From assembly GCF_001712795.1 (NCBI RefSeq), contig NZ_KV757550.1, positions 1 through 40,224 on the forward strand: DNA of 40,224 bases, written 5' to 3'. Both the position numbers and the translations under genes were made by a program. A model generated the notes under the pieces. That model saw nothing but the letters and a program-made list of their open reading frames with translations. It searched no databases and was not told where the DNA came from. Below are positions 1-7,702 of the stretch, piece after piece. Each line of letters starts with the position of its first letter. Within the stretch, counting starts at the first letter, position 1. This DNA comes from Nostoc sp. KVJ20 (GTDB lineage Bacteria; Cyanobacteriota; Cyanobacteriia; Cyanobacteriales; Nostocaceae).

Positions 1-84
1 TCATTTCGGTAGATTTAGCAAGCAAAAAGGCATATTGCTTTCTCATTTCGGTAGATTCCGTAAGCAAAAGGGAATTCTACTTAC
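1..84. repeat. Two 42-bp tandem repeat units at the window edge
   Basis: The unit beginning TCATTTCGGTAGATT occurs at position 1 and again at 43, each followed by a degenerate AAGCAAAA(A/G)GG. The array may extend to the left of the window. With almost no unique spacer between units it does not behave like a CRISPR array. The rest of 85-285 is AT-rich upstream sequence for the gene at 286, with no recognisable RNA or operator. Confidence 0.6.
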
Positions 85-285
85 TTAAAATACCCTCTGC
101 TTTTATAATTTCAGTGTTTTCCACAATTGATTACCTTTCCCTCTGCCTTATCCTAAGATTTAATCAAAATATTAACTTCTTCAGAAATTTAAATTTCTTA
201 CTATGTATATACAAGAGTAAGGAAAATTATAATTTATAACTTTAACCAAGAAGTACAAAAACTAAGAAATACCAAGAGCAAACTT

Positions 286-540
286 ATGACACAATCTAAC
301 TCTCAAGACAAAAACAGCTTTGTTTACCCTCGTAGTCGGTATTATGGTAAATTCCAGCCAGAAAACTTAGTGTTTAATGCCAACCTCCAAGAATTTGCCC
401 AAAAAATTAGTTACATCACTTGCCTAGAAACAGGGGGAAAACTGTCTCAGGAGGAAGCTTACCAGCAAATTGAGGCACTTTGGAAGCAGTTGAAAAATAG
501 CAAAAAGCAGCTTGCTATTGGTGGAAATCAAGAAATTTAA
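286..540 (+). CDS. Small conserved cyanobacterial protein (DUF7219-like)
   Basis: An 84-residue soluble protein with no signal peptide or membrane segment. The N-terminal stretch is basic and aromatic (YPRSRYYGKF), followed by a predicted helical body (NLQEFAQKISYITCLETGGKLSQEEAY) and a lysine-rich C-terminal helix. The pattern matches from memory a short cyanobacterial family annotated as DUF7219; function is unknown. The ATG start has only a weak purine-rich stretch upstream. It is a single gene, convergent with the VOC gene on the other strand 51 bases away. Codon use matches its neighbours, so it is very likely real although short. Confidence 0.7.
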   Translation: MTQSNSQDKNSFVYPRSRYYGKFQPENLVFNANLQEFAQKISYITCLETGGKLSQEEAYQQIEALWKQLKNSKKQLAIGGNQEI

Positions 541-591
541 CTGAATGAAATATTAGGCATAGTTATTCCCTTGATTAAGTTGTTATAATAA

Positions 592-1623
592 CTAGTTACC
601 TTCTAGCAAAGTCCAGAAGTAGCCATCTGGTGCAATGAAGGAGAAACTTGTCTCGCCAAATTCATTAGTAGTAATCTCTGTAACTTTTTTTGCAGTACTC
701 GCTTTGATGCGATCGCAATATTCCTGTAATCCCTTAACCCGATAGGTATATAAAGACATACCTAAACTACCTGGTTGGGCGGACTCAAAGCGCGATTCTA
801 AATTAATTTCTTCTGGGAATCGAACGATGTAAAGCCTACCACTACGTGTAGCCATCAGATCAAACTTAGAAGAACGAGGATCATCAAAGGTAGTAACAAT
901 AAACTTTTCACCAGGATTAAGGTCAAAAATATCTTTACCTGCTGGGGAGGATTCATAGCTAGTTTCGACATCATCCCGCACACGCAGCAAACCCAAAACT
1001 TCTTCATAAAACTTCAGGGTTTCTTTGCTGTCATCCTGAACGATGATTCCTATATGGGTAAACTGACTAGTCTTGAGAGGCGCATTCTGGTTAACTTGTC
1101 CGTAATGCTGTAGCGTATAGCCAAACCGTTGAAACAAAACCTGCCGAGTTAAGGTTTGCAGTAGCAGCATTTCTCGCACACCAACTGCTGGCTCAATAAA
1201 AGGACGGCTTTTTCTCTCTTTGTTGTAGATGACTTCCCAATAAGGGCTAGAGTACCTAATAGGTAAACCTACTGCCTTTGCATCTTCTATATGATTTAAA
1301 ATACTTAAAATATCTGTCGTTAAGGTTGTTGCCCAGCGATTTCCCTTAATTTTCATTGACGCTGTTCCCAAACCTTCATTAGTAGGATTTTGCCAAACCA
1401 TCAGCCGAATCAAACCATGATCTGCATTTTGGTGATAAAGGCGGATTGAGCGTAAAGACGAATTCACCCCATATAATTGATTGGCTACATCTGCGGTTAA
1501 TTCACCCACTTCACCAATGCGATAGCCAAATTGCTCCCAATACTGAATTGCAGAAATTGGCTCTGGGATACCGATACAGACTTCATAGATACCTTCAATA
1601 GCGGTTTTTTGTTCTTGAGTCAT
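592..1623 (-). CDS. Two-domain VOC (glyoxalase/bleomycin-resistance fold) protein
   Basis: A 343-residue cytosolic protein with two vicinal-oxygen-chelate modules. The first (about residues 10-150) opens with YEVCIGIPEPISAIQYWEQFGY. The second (about 185-340) opens with FTHIGIIVQDDSKETLKFYEEVLGL and closes with TSFSFIAPDGYFWTLLEG. These are the usual beta-alpha-beta-beta-beta starts and the metal-site C-terminal strand of the superfamily. VOC proteins may be metal-dependent dioxygenases, isomerases or binding proteins; the substrate cannot be read from sequence. It stands alone on the minus strand, with repeat-rich DNA upstream. Confidence 0.8.
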   Translation of the reverse strand: MTQEQKTAIEGIYEVCIGIPEPISAIQYWEQFGYRIGEVGELTADVANQLYGVNSSLRSIRLYHQNADHGLIRLMVWQNPTNEGLGTASMKIKGNRWATTLTTDILSILNHIEDAKAVGLPIRYSSPYWEVIYNKERKSRPFIEPAVGVREMLLLQTLTRQVLFQRFGYTLQHYGQVNQNAPLKTSQFTHIGIIVQDDSKETLKFYEEVLGLLRVRDDVETSYESSPAGKDIFDLNPGEKFIVTTFDDPRSSKFDLMATRSGRLYIVRFPEEINLESRFESAQPGSLGMSLYTYRVKGLQEYCDRIKASTAKKVTEITTNEFGETSFSFIAPDGYFWTLLEGN

Positions 1624-2165
1624 AATGAGTGCTGAGTTAGGAATTAGGAATTAAGAATTAAGAGAGACGCGATGAATCGCGTCTGTACAAGAGGAGTAGC
1701 GCATCTGGGTTTACCGAAGAAAGGCAGAAGGCAGGAGGCAGAGGGCAGGAGGTAAGAAGTATCAATTAAAACTTTATTTCTGGGTCTAAAGCCCAGTTCA
1801 AAGCAATAATTATACTGAGACTGCTTGCAGCTAGGTATAAAACGTCCTTGCTTCAATCCCACTCTTTTAAGGGTGGGTTACCTCCCAATACTTGTCGGTT
1901 AAGGGGAAAAGGGGAAGGGGAAAGGGGAAAGAAAAAACCTTTAACCTTTACCCTTTAACCTTTTCCCTAAACCAAATTCCGAGTTAAAAATCCTTAACCG
2001 AGCAGTATTGGGTTACCTCCTGCCTCCTGCCTTTATCCTCCTGCCTCCTGAAAGAGATATCTCAGAAAGAATCCGAAAAGCAATAACTCTATTTTGTAGC
2101 TTATGATGTACCTACAAAAATGAGATTTAGCGATCGCAATCAAATTTTTCAACAGGAGTTAAGCT
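1624..2165. other. Repeat-rich intergenic region, no gene seen
   Basis: It holds a GACGCGAT-GA-ATCGCGTC hairpin (1666-1683), degenerate STRR-like purine tracts built on GGCAGGAGGCAG (about 1722-1755), AAGGGGAAAGGGG (1898-1932) and their pyrimidine complements (1936-1965), and CCTCCTGCCTCCTGCC runs (about 2015-2050). A 72-codon minus-strand frame here is an artefact of these repeats. The ribosome site for the next gene (AGGAG, about 2153-2157) closes the region. Confidence 0.7.
1666..1683. repeat. GACGCGAT/ATCGCGTC hairpin repeat, copy 1
   Basis: A perfect 8-bp stem with GA loop, flanked by AGAGA and TGTAC. The same hairpin, with flanks GTAGA..TTTAC, occurs at 22603-22620, and a variant at 7375-7397. 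This copy lies in a divergent intergenic region, so it is not simply a terminator. Confidence 0.7.
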
Positions 2166-2789
2166 ATGGCGCAGCGATTGACTCAAGAGCAATTATCACA
2201 AATAGTTACAGAAGTAGAAGGTCTGCAATTGCGTCGGGAAGCGGAACTAGACCAACAGCAGGTGAGAGAAATTTTACAGGAGTTGAATTTACCGCCTGAG
2301 TTATTAGATGAAGCGCTGATTCAGTTAAATCGCCGCCAAGCACTAGAAGTACAGCAACGCCGAAATCGATGGATTACCTCTGGAGTGGTGGCAGTTGTAG
2401 TGGTTGTCATTGCATCTACAATATTTTTCATGCAGCAGCAAAGTTCTACACTCTCTCGTGTTTCTACTCAACAAGACCGCATCACTTTGACACAAGATAA
2501 TGGCGGCGACTTAAAGACAATTTCTCGCCAAACCAATCCAGAAGTATTGTATCGTGTCACTCTAAAGGATGCACCTTTGGGTAAAAAGCTGGCTCTCTCT
2601 TGTAATTGGATTGACCCAAGTGGTCAAATTGTCAAGCAAAACAACTATCAAACCCGCGAAATTAATACATCTGTCTGGGATACCCAGTGTCGCTACACTA
2701 TTAATTCGGCTGCAACTGTTGGCAATTGGCAGGTGCAGATGTTTCTGGAAGGCCGGCAGATTAGCGATGCAACCTTTGAAGTTAAATAG
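2166..2789 (+). CDS. Single-pass membrane protein with C-terminal beta-sandwich-like domain
   Basis: A 207-residue protein of unknown function. Residues 1-67 are charged and helical (QLSQIVTEVEGLQLRREAEL, LPPELLDEALIQL). One strongly hydrophobic segment follows at about 71-89 (SGVVAVVVVVIASTIFF). Residues about 120-207 are beta-rich, with CNWIDPSGQIV and a NWQVQMFLEG strand pattern resembling immunoglobulin-like folds. This suggests a cytoplasmic N-terminus and an extracytoplasmic C-terminus. The start is supported by AGGAG about 8 bases before the ATG. The stop lies 5 bases before the asparagine-synthetase-like gene, so the two are almost certainly cotranscribed. Confidence 0.75.
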   Translation: MAQRLTQEQLSQIVTEVEGLQLRREAELDQQQVREILQELNLPPELLDEALIQLNRRQALEVQQRRNRWITSGVVAVVVVVIASTIFFMQQQSSTLSRVSTQQDRITLTQDNGGDLKTISRQTNPEVLYRVTLKDAPLGKKLALSCNWIDPSGQIVKQNNYQTREINTSVWDTQCRYTINSAATVGNWQVQMFLEGRQISDATFEVK

Positions 2790-2794
2790 TTTAG

Positions 2795-4567
2795 ATGGGT
2801 ATCCCGCATCACTTTCTTGGCTATTGGGGTTACGGCGCTCAACAGGAGTTAGAAGCGCTGTTAACTAGTGTTGTGGAAAACCTCTCTTTTAGAAGGGGAG
2901 AGGCTTTGAAGTTTTCTACACAGGAAAATAATCCTCTTCCCATCTGGAATGTTGTTTACATAGGAATCGATGGCAATTCTCCACCGCAACAAAATCAAAT
3001 TGCTGCCATTTCCGCATCAGGATTATTTAGTTCACCCGATGCTTGGGTAAGTCTCCAAGAAAACAACTGCCTAATTTTGGGAAGAGAACCTTTCGGAAGA
3101 GTTCCTTTGTATTGGACTCAGCAAGGACAAATAATTTGGTTTGCATCGCAACTGCAATTACTTTTACCGATTTTGCAACAGTCAGAAGTTAGCATTCCTG
3201 GGTTATATGGCTATAGCTGTTTTTCTTACGTTCCTACACCCTTAACTCCTATTAATCAAGTGTTTACAGTGACGGCGGGAACTGAATTAGTTTGGCAGAG
3301 CGATCGCCAATCAGGTAAGCTGCGATCGCCTGAATCTAAAAACATCCACTCGTGGCGGGAAGCACCAGAACAGTTAACAGATGAAGCTACAGCAATTACC
3401 GAATTGCAAACTCTCCTGAAAGACTCAATTGAGCGACAGATTGCCGATTTAAAAGATGAGCCTGTTGGGGTGTTTCTCTCTGGCGGACTCGATTCGTCAG
3501 TGGTGGCGGCGCTGCTGGTACAAGCAGGGGTGAAAGTCCGCGCCTATACTTTAGATTTTGGTGACACAGGGATTTCAGAATATCCATACGCTGAACAAGT
3601 CGCCCAGTTTATCAAAATTCCGCTAATTAAAGTTGCAGCAAACCCAAATTCGATTAAAAATGCTCTAATTCCTACTGTAAAAGCATTAGATTTACCTTTT
3701 GGAGATGGTGTGTGTGTGCCGTTGTATCTCCTATGTCAGAGGGCGAGTCAGGAAACTCAGGTAATTTTTAATGGCGAAGGTGGAGATCAATTATTTGCTG
3801 GTTGGACGAACAAACCTTTAATAGCCGCAGGTGTTTATCAAGCAGAAAATCCCGCCGGAGAGGAAACTTTTATTCAGCAATATCTCCGCACCTTTCACCG
3901 TCTTGGGGGATACGAATCTCAAGTTTATCAGCCAGATATCTATGCACAGATCCAAAATTTGCATCCCGAAGATTGGCTGTTGGCGGCTTTAGATCGCAAT
4001 GAATGTCCATCTTTGCTGCATCGCCTCCGCCGTGCTAGTTTGATGCTCAAAGGAGCGCAGAATATCCATCCCCGTGCAACTGCATTGGGGTTTGCTCATG
4101 GATTATGGGTGCGATCGCCTTTTTGTGATTTACCTTTAGCTGAGTGGACATTCCGCCTATCTGGAGAACTCTGTTTACAAGGAGCTTGTGAAAAATATAT
4201 CCTCAAACGGGCTGTAGAAAATTGGCTCCCACCGGAAATTGTCTGGCGACAAAAGCGTGGTATGGGGGTTCCTTTAACTTCTTGGTGTTTAAATGATTTT
4301 TGGCATCAACTGGGTATTTGGCTCAATCCAGAAGTACTTCGCACTCACAATCACTTTTATCCTCACATTGCGGCCCAAATCGTTGAAGGCAAACTAGGAG
4401 CAGCTATTCAAGGCCGTCGAATTGGTGAAACACTCTGGTTACTAATTATGTGGCAACTTTGGCGATCGCATGTTTTAAATGAAGAACTAAGTAAACAATC
4501 TTGGGATCATCCCTTTTGGTTACATCGTTGGTTATGGAGAAACTACAAAATAATTCGTAATTCGTAA
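2795..4567 (+). CDS. Asparagine synthetase-like amidotransferase lacking the N-terminal nucleophile
   Basis: A 590-residue AsnB-like protein. The N-terminal class II glutaminase fold is recognisable (LGREPFGRVPLYW, residues 95-107; WFASQL, 115-120), but the protein begins MGIPHHF. The Cys2 nucleophile needed to hydrolyse glutamine is therefore absent, as in beta-lactam synthetase and lasso-peptide cyclases. The synthetase half keeps the PP-loop SGGLDS (229-234) and GEGGDQLFAG (327-336), so ATP-dependent acyl-adenylation is plausible. It probably joins a carboxylate to a free amine rather than making asparagine. Its final residues lie in TAATTCG repeats. It lies 5 bases after a membrane protein gene and 39 bases before a DapDC-like gene. 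Confidence 0.85.
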   Translation: MGIPHHFLGYWGYGAQQELEALLTSVVENLSFRRGEALKFSTQENNPLPIWNVVYIGIDGNSPPQQNQIAAISASGLFSSPDAWVSLQENNCLILGREPFGRVPLYWTQQGQIIWFASQLQLLLPILQQSEVSIPGLYGYSCFSYVPTPLTPINQVFTVTAGTELVWQSDRQSGKLRSPESKNIHSWREAPEQLTDEATAITELQTLLKDSIERQIADLKDEPVGVFLSGGLDSSVVAALLVQAGVKVRAYTLDFGDTGISEYPYAEQVAQFIKIPLIKVAANPNSIKNALIPTVKALDLPFGDGVCVPLYLLCQRASQETQVIFNGEGGDQLFAGWTNKPLIAAGVYQAENPAGEETFIQQYLRTFHRLGGYESQVYQPDIYAQIQNLHPEDWLLAALDRNECPSLLHRLRRASLMLKGAQNIHPRATALGFAHGLWVRSPFCDLPLAEWTFRLSGELCLQGACEKYILKRAVENWLPPEIVWRQKRGMGVPLTSWCLNDFWHQLGIWLNPEVLRTHNHFYPHIAAQIVEGKLGAAIQGRRIGETLWLLIMWQLWRSHVLNEELSKQSWDHPFWLHRWLWRNYKIIRNS

Positions 4568-4578
4568 TTCGTAATTCG
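4551..4578. repeat. STRR: four TAATTCG heptamers
   Basis: Four exact TAATTCG copies in tandem, followed by a degenerate TAATTTA. They encode the last codons and stop of the upstream synthetase-like gene, so a change in copy number would alter its C-terminus. Confidence 0.9.
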
Positions 4579-4606
4579 TAATTTACTGTATCAGTATTTT
4601 TGGTAA

Positions 4607-5932
4607 ATGGTATCAAATAATTTGACTCAAAATCGTCCTAATCTCCCATTCTCTAAAGAACTTGCTCAAGAGTTACTGAATAACTACGGTTCTCCGCTTT
4701 ATGTTTATAATGGCGATCGCTTGCGCGAAACTATTAAGCGGATTAGCAAAGCAGTCAGTTATCCGCGCACGCAATTTCGCTTTGCTAGTGTTACTAATGG
4801 CAACATTGCGCTGTTAAAAATTTTTCGCTCCTTTGGGTGGGGACTTCACGCCAATACCCCAGGAGATATTTATCTGGGATTGCAAGCTGGTTTCAATCCT
4901 AGCGAGATTGTTTATAGCGGTAGTAATTTGAATCAAGCTGAGATGCTACAAGTCCTGAATTGGGGAGTTACAACTCTCAATCTGGATAGTCTTGCTCAAT
5001 TGCAATTGTGCTGCGAAGTTAGACGCAGAGAGAAAAATATTCGTCTGGGTTTACGCCTCAATTTACCAGAAATTACCGGAGATAGCCGCATTGGTGTGCG
5101 TCCTGAAGAATTTGGTGATGCGATCGCTTTAACTGCTGAGTTTGGATTAAAGCTGAGTGGTTTACACTTCTATCGAGGGACGGGAACTAACGCTACAGTT
5201 GCATTCACCCAGGTGATTGATACAGTCATCGCCACAGCCCAACAGTTACCAGACTGGGAATATCTAGATTTTGGTGGCGGCTTTGGCTACCCTTATCATC
5301 ACAACAAAGCAGCCTTTGACTGGGAAATATTTGGGGCTGAATTAACCGAGAGAATTACTCAGTTAGGGCGGAAAATTGATTTGGTAATTGAACCGGGACG
5401 AAGTGCGATCGCAGGATGTGCAACTTTGCTTGCTCAAGTTGTTTCTGTGAAATGGCAAGGAGAAAAACAGATTGTTGGAGTTGATACCACTGTTGCAAAT
5501 CTTTCAGTCCCATCAGTACACGGCGGCTACCGAGAAATCGTCACCTGGAAGCAAGCAGACAATCCATTCACAACTGATATTTGTGGGAACACCACCTATT
5601 CACGAGATTATCTGGGGAAAAATTGCCAACTTCCAGCGCTAGAAATTGGTGATATCGTTGCCATTTTAGATGTCGGTGCTTATGGTTATGCCATGTCGTC
5701 TCACTTTTTACACCGTCCCAAACCTGCGGAAGTCTTGCTAGAAAATGGCACACATCGCTTGATTCGCAAGCGGGAAGACTACAGTGTTTTGCTCACAAAT
5801 CAGATGCTTGATAGTTCCCCCCTTTTTAAGGCTACCGTATATACACAAGTTGAATTACCCCCCTTAATCCCCCCTTGTAAAGGAGGAAAACCGGAAAATC
5901 TTGTTCCCTCCCCTTTGCAAGGGGAGGGTTAG
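4607..5932 (+). CDS. DapDC-like (fold type III) decarboxylase homologue without the catalytic lysine
   Basis: A 441-residue homologue of diaminopimelate/ornithine group IV decarboxylases. Present: the barrel start YVYNGDRLRETI (32-43), GLHFYRGTG (185-193), the PLP-phosphate glycine loop FGGGFG (222-227), EPGR (262-265), and the C-terminal barrel with GAYGYAMSS (357-365). The family motif Y-A-V-K-A-N reads F-A-S-V-T-N (59-64), so valine 62 replaces the lysine that forms the PLP Schiff base. The usual C-E-S-G-D motif reads C-G-N-T-T (326-330). PLP may still be held by its phosphate, but ordinary decarboxylation is not expected. Residues after about 402 come from an inserted repeat element. It forms a probable operon with the preceding synthetase-like gene. 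Confidence 0.85.
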   Translation: MVSNNLTQNRPNLPFSKELAQELLNNYGSPLYVYNGDRLRETIKRISKAVSYPRTQFRFASVTNGNIALLKIFRSFGWGLHANTPGDIYLGLQAGFNPSEIVYSGSNLNQAEMLQVLNWGVTTLNLDSLAQLQLCCEVRRREKNIRLGLRLNLPEITGDSRIGVRPEEFGDAIALTAEFGLKLSGLHFYRGTGTNATVAFTQVIDTVIATAQQLPDWEYLDFGGGFGYPYHHNKAAFDWEIFGAELTERITQLGRKIDLVIEPGRSAIAGCATLLAQVVSVKWQGEKQIVGVDTTVANLSVPSVHGGYREIVTWKQADNPFTTDICGNTTYSRDYLGKNCQLPALEIGDIVAILDVGAYGYAMSSHFLHRPKPAEVLLENGTHRLIRKREDYSVLLTNQMLDSSPLFKATVYTQVELPPLIPPCKGGKPENLVPSPLQGEG

Positions 5933-6014
5933 GGTGGGGTAAAACTGACGCATAAACCAGGTGAGTAAACTACTTCAGACTTGTGTATACACCGTAGCCT
6001 TGGAAAGGGGGGAT
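5813..6014. mobile_element. MITE-like element with about 23-bp (extended about 36-bp) inverted ends
   Basis: The left end at 5828-5850 (AAGGCTACCGTATATACAC..) and the right end at 5979-6001 (..GTGTATACACCGTAGCCTT) are inverted repeats with 21 of 23 matches. The symmetry continues outward through TCCCCCCTTTTT and GGAAAGGGGGGA. The interior holds CCCCCCTTAATCCCCCC and CCCTCCCCTTTGCAAGGGGAGGG palindromes like those at 25481-25620. No transposase is present. The left half is translated as the tail of the decarboxylase homologue. Confidence 0.7.
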
Positions 6015-6071
6015 CAAGCCCGATTTAAATCGTATTCACTAACAATTAATAACTAACATCCAACAACCATT

Positions 6072-7337
6072 ATGAAATGTATTAACTGCGGAACTGACAA
6101 TAAACTCAAAGACCGGACAGCTAACCAAGGTCGGTGTATAAAATGCAATCATCCCTTTGCCTTTGAACCGACCAGTATGAGTAATGTTCAGATTACTGAT
6201 CCTTTTTTTGCAAAGGCGATCGCTGACATTTCTGCAAATAACACCTTATTTTTTACACCAAAGCAACTGCTTTATTTTCTAGATAATCGTTTCAGAAAAA
6301 ACTCAAAGTCAATTTCACGATTTGGCTGGCTAATTCCTTTTTTGGTTATTAACTTTATTACATCATTAACGATTTTTATACCGCTAATAGTAAATCTTGC
6401 CTTTATTAATTTTTTTCATGAAAGTAGCAAATCAACTAAACTCAATCTTGTAAGTCGCAAACAGTATGCGAGGAATTTACAAATCATAGGAGGAATTATC
6501 CTTTCCATAGGAATTCTACTAAGTCTTGGCTCAAAATCATTCAGATTCTTTGTCGTTGTTGTTCTTATAGGAATGCTGCCTATATATTTAGGAACTCGAC
6601 AGCTAGAGCGAATTAAATTATTAACACAAGAATTTTTAATTTCTGAATCTCAGCTTAAAGATTGGCTAAATCGCTGGCAGCAAATAAATGGTTCAATTCT
6701 CAAAATTCTTCCTTCACCAAAGCAGGAAAATACACCAGCCACGATTAATCCTGATGTAACTGCTTACAGTTTTGATAGATTAGTCGTTTGTGATACTGCC
6801 AGTATTGCTCAACTATTAATTGCTAATAATTTTCACTTTGAAAACAACTGTGCAATCCTCAGCATTACTGGATATCCCCAAAGCATTTTTGACACCACAA
6901 TGCAAATGCTGCGCCGCAATCCCGATTTAAAAGTCTACGCAGTACATGATTGCAATCCACGAGGAATTGCTTTAGTTCATAATTTGATAACCAACGCTAA
7001 TTGGTTTCTCAATAGCGAGATTGTGATTATTGATATCGGACTGACACCACGTCAAATTATCGCTACTAAACGCGGAATGTTCATTCAATCCTCTCCAGAG
7101 TCGGCGCAAGCAGCTAAACAATTGCCTGAAGAAATTCGTCAAAGTTTATCTGCTGAAGAATTAGCATGGTTAGAATCTGGAAAATTTGTAGAATTGGAAT
7201 CTTTCACTCCCCAAAGAATAATTAAAGTTCTGCAAACAGGTATTGCTGGCAGTCAAAATTTAGAAAGTGATGACAGTAGCCTGCTTTTAGTCGGCGATAC
7301 AGGAAATGATATGTACGTTGTTCAAAGTTTTGGTTAG
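6072..7337 (+). CDS. Zinc-ribbon, multi-pass membrane protein with TOPRIM-like C-terminus
   Basis: A 421-residue protein that I do not recognise as a named family. Residues 1-31 form a zinc ribbon (CINC at 3-6, CIKC at 22-25). Hydrophobic segments lie at about 85-115, 136-153 and 158-176. A soluble C-terminal region (about 230-421) contains RLVVCDTASIAQLLI, AILSITGYPQSIFD and AVHDCNPRGIAL. The pattern of strand, TGYP, strand and DCNPRG resembles the TOPRIM fold of Spo11/Top6A-type proteins (GKGYP...DxDPxG), though with a histidine before the aspartate. It may therefore be a membrane-tethered metal- or nucleic-acid-binding protein; this is inference. The ATG lacks a clear ribosome site. Confidence 0.7.
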   Translation: MKCINCGTDNKLKDRTANQGRCIKCNHPFAFEPTSMSNVQITDPFFAKAIADISANNTLFFTPKQLLYFLDNRFRKNSKSISRFGWLIPFLVINFITSLTIFIPLIVNLAFINFFHESSKSTKLNLVSRKQYARNLQIIGGIILSIGILLSLGSKSFRFFVVVVLIGMLPIYLGTRQLERIKLLTQEFLISESQLKDWLNRWQQINGSILKILPSPKQENTPATINPDVTAYSFDRLVVCDTASIAQLLIANNFHFENNCAILSITGYPQSIFDTTMQMLRRNPDLKVYAVHDCNPRGIALVHNLITNANWFLNSEIVIIDIGLTPRQIIATKRGMFIQSSPESAQAAKQLPEEIRQSLSAEELAWLESGKFVELESFTPQRIIKVLQTGIAGSQNLESDDSSLLLVGDTGNDMYVVQSFG

Positions 7338-7374
7338 TATTCAATACAGTTCAGATAAAACCAAAACACTTGTA

Positions 7375-7397
7375 GAGACGGCGATTTATCGCGTCTC
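7375..7397. repeat. Hairpin repeat between convergent genes, copy 2
   Basis: GAGACG-GCGATTTATCGC-GTCTC, a variant of the GACGCGAT hairpin family. Its position between two convergent genes makes a transcript-end role possible, but no T-run follows on either strand. Confidence 0.6.
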
Positions 7398-7426
7398 GAA
7401 AATATGTTTAATTTTACAGATTAGAT

Positions 7427-7666
7427 TTATTCAGTTTGTTGATTTAACCAAACTTCTAAATCAGAACTAGCTGAGAAGTCTAACAAAGCTTCTCCTAACG
7501 TCTCCAATTGTTCAATAGATAATTCTTGAACTCGCTCAATAGTAGATGAATCAATCTCACCAATACGCCGATTTAATTGACGTATAATTAAACGTTGTTC
7601 ACCTTGCTTATTTCCTTCTTGTACAGCTTGTTCACGGTCTTGTTGATAAAGTAGTTGTAACCGCAT
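7427..7666 (-). CDS. DUF4351 fragment protein (C-terminal tail of Rpn/PD-(D/E)XK-type protein)
   Basis: A 79-residue protein consisting of the DUF4351 tail: RLIIRQLNRRIGEIDSSTIERVQELSIEQLETLGEALLDF, ending in VWLNQQ. In cyanobacteria this tail usually ends longer Rpn-family putative nuclease/transposase proteins. Here the PD-(D/E)XK part is missing. Still, an AGGAG site sits about 5 bases before the ATG and the frame is intact, so a short protein may be made. It could be a decayed remnant or a genuine stand-alone DUF4351 protein. Confidence 0.65.
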   Translation of the reverse strand: MRLQLLYQQDREQAVQEGNKQGEQRLIIRQLNRRIGEIDSSTIERVQELSIEQLETLGEALLDFSASSDLEVWLNQQTE

Positions 7667-7702
7667 AATTAACTCCTATTAACGTAAAAATGCGTTAGTA
7701 AT

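Noticed and set aside
1..84. Possible CRISPR array
   Set aside because: Units are imperfect and follow one another with almost no spacer, unlike repeat-spacer structure.
1644..1862. 72-codon minus-strand frame in the repeat-rich interval
   Set aside because: It is a translation of STRR-like tracts and a hairpin repeat, has no ribosome site and no family pattern.
1830..1885. Possible right end of an IS200/IS605-type element (CCCACTCTTTTAAGGGTGGG)
   Set aside because: No transposase remnant or matching left end could be recognised nearby.
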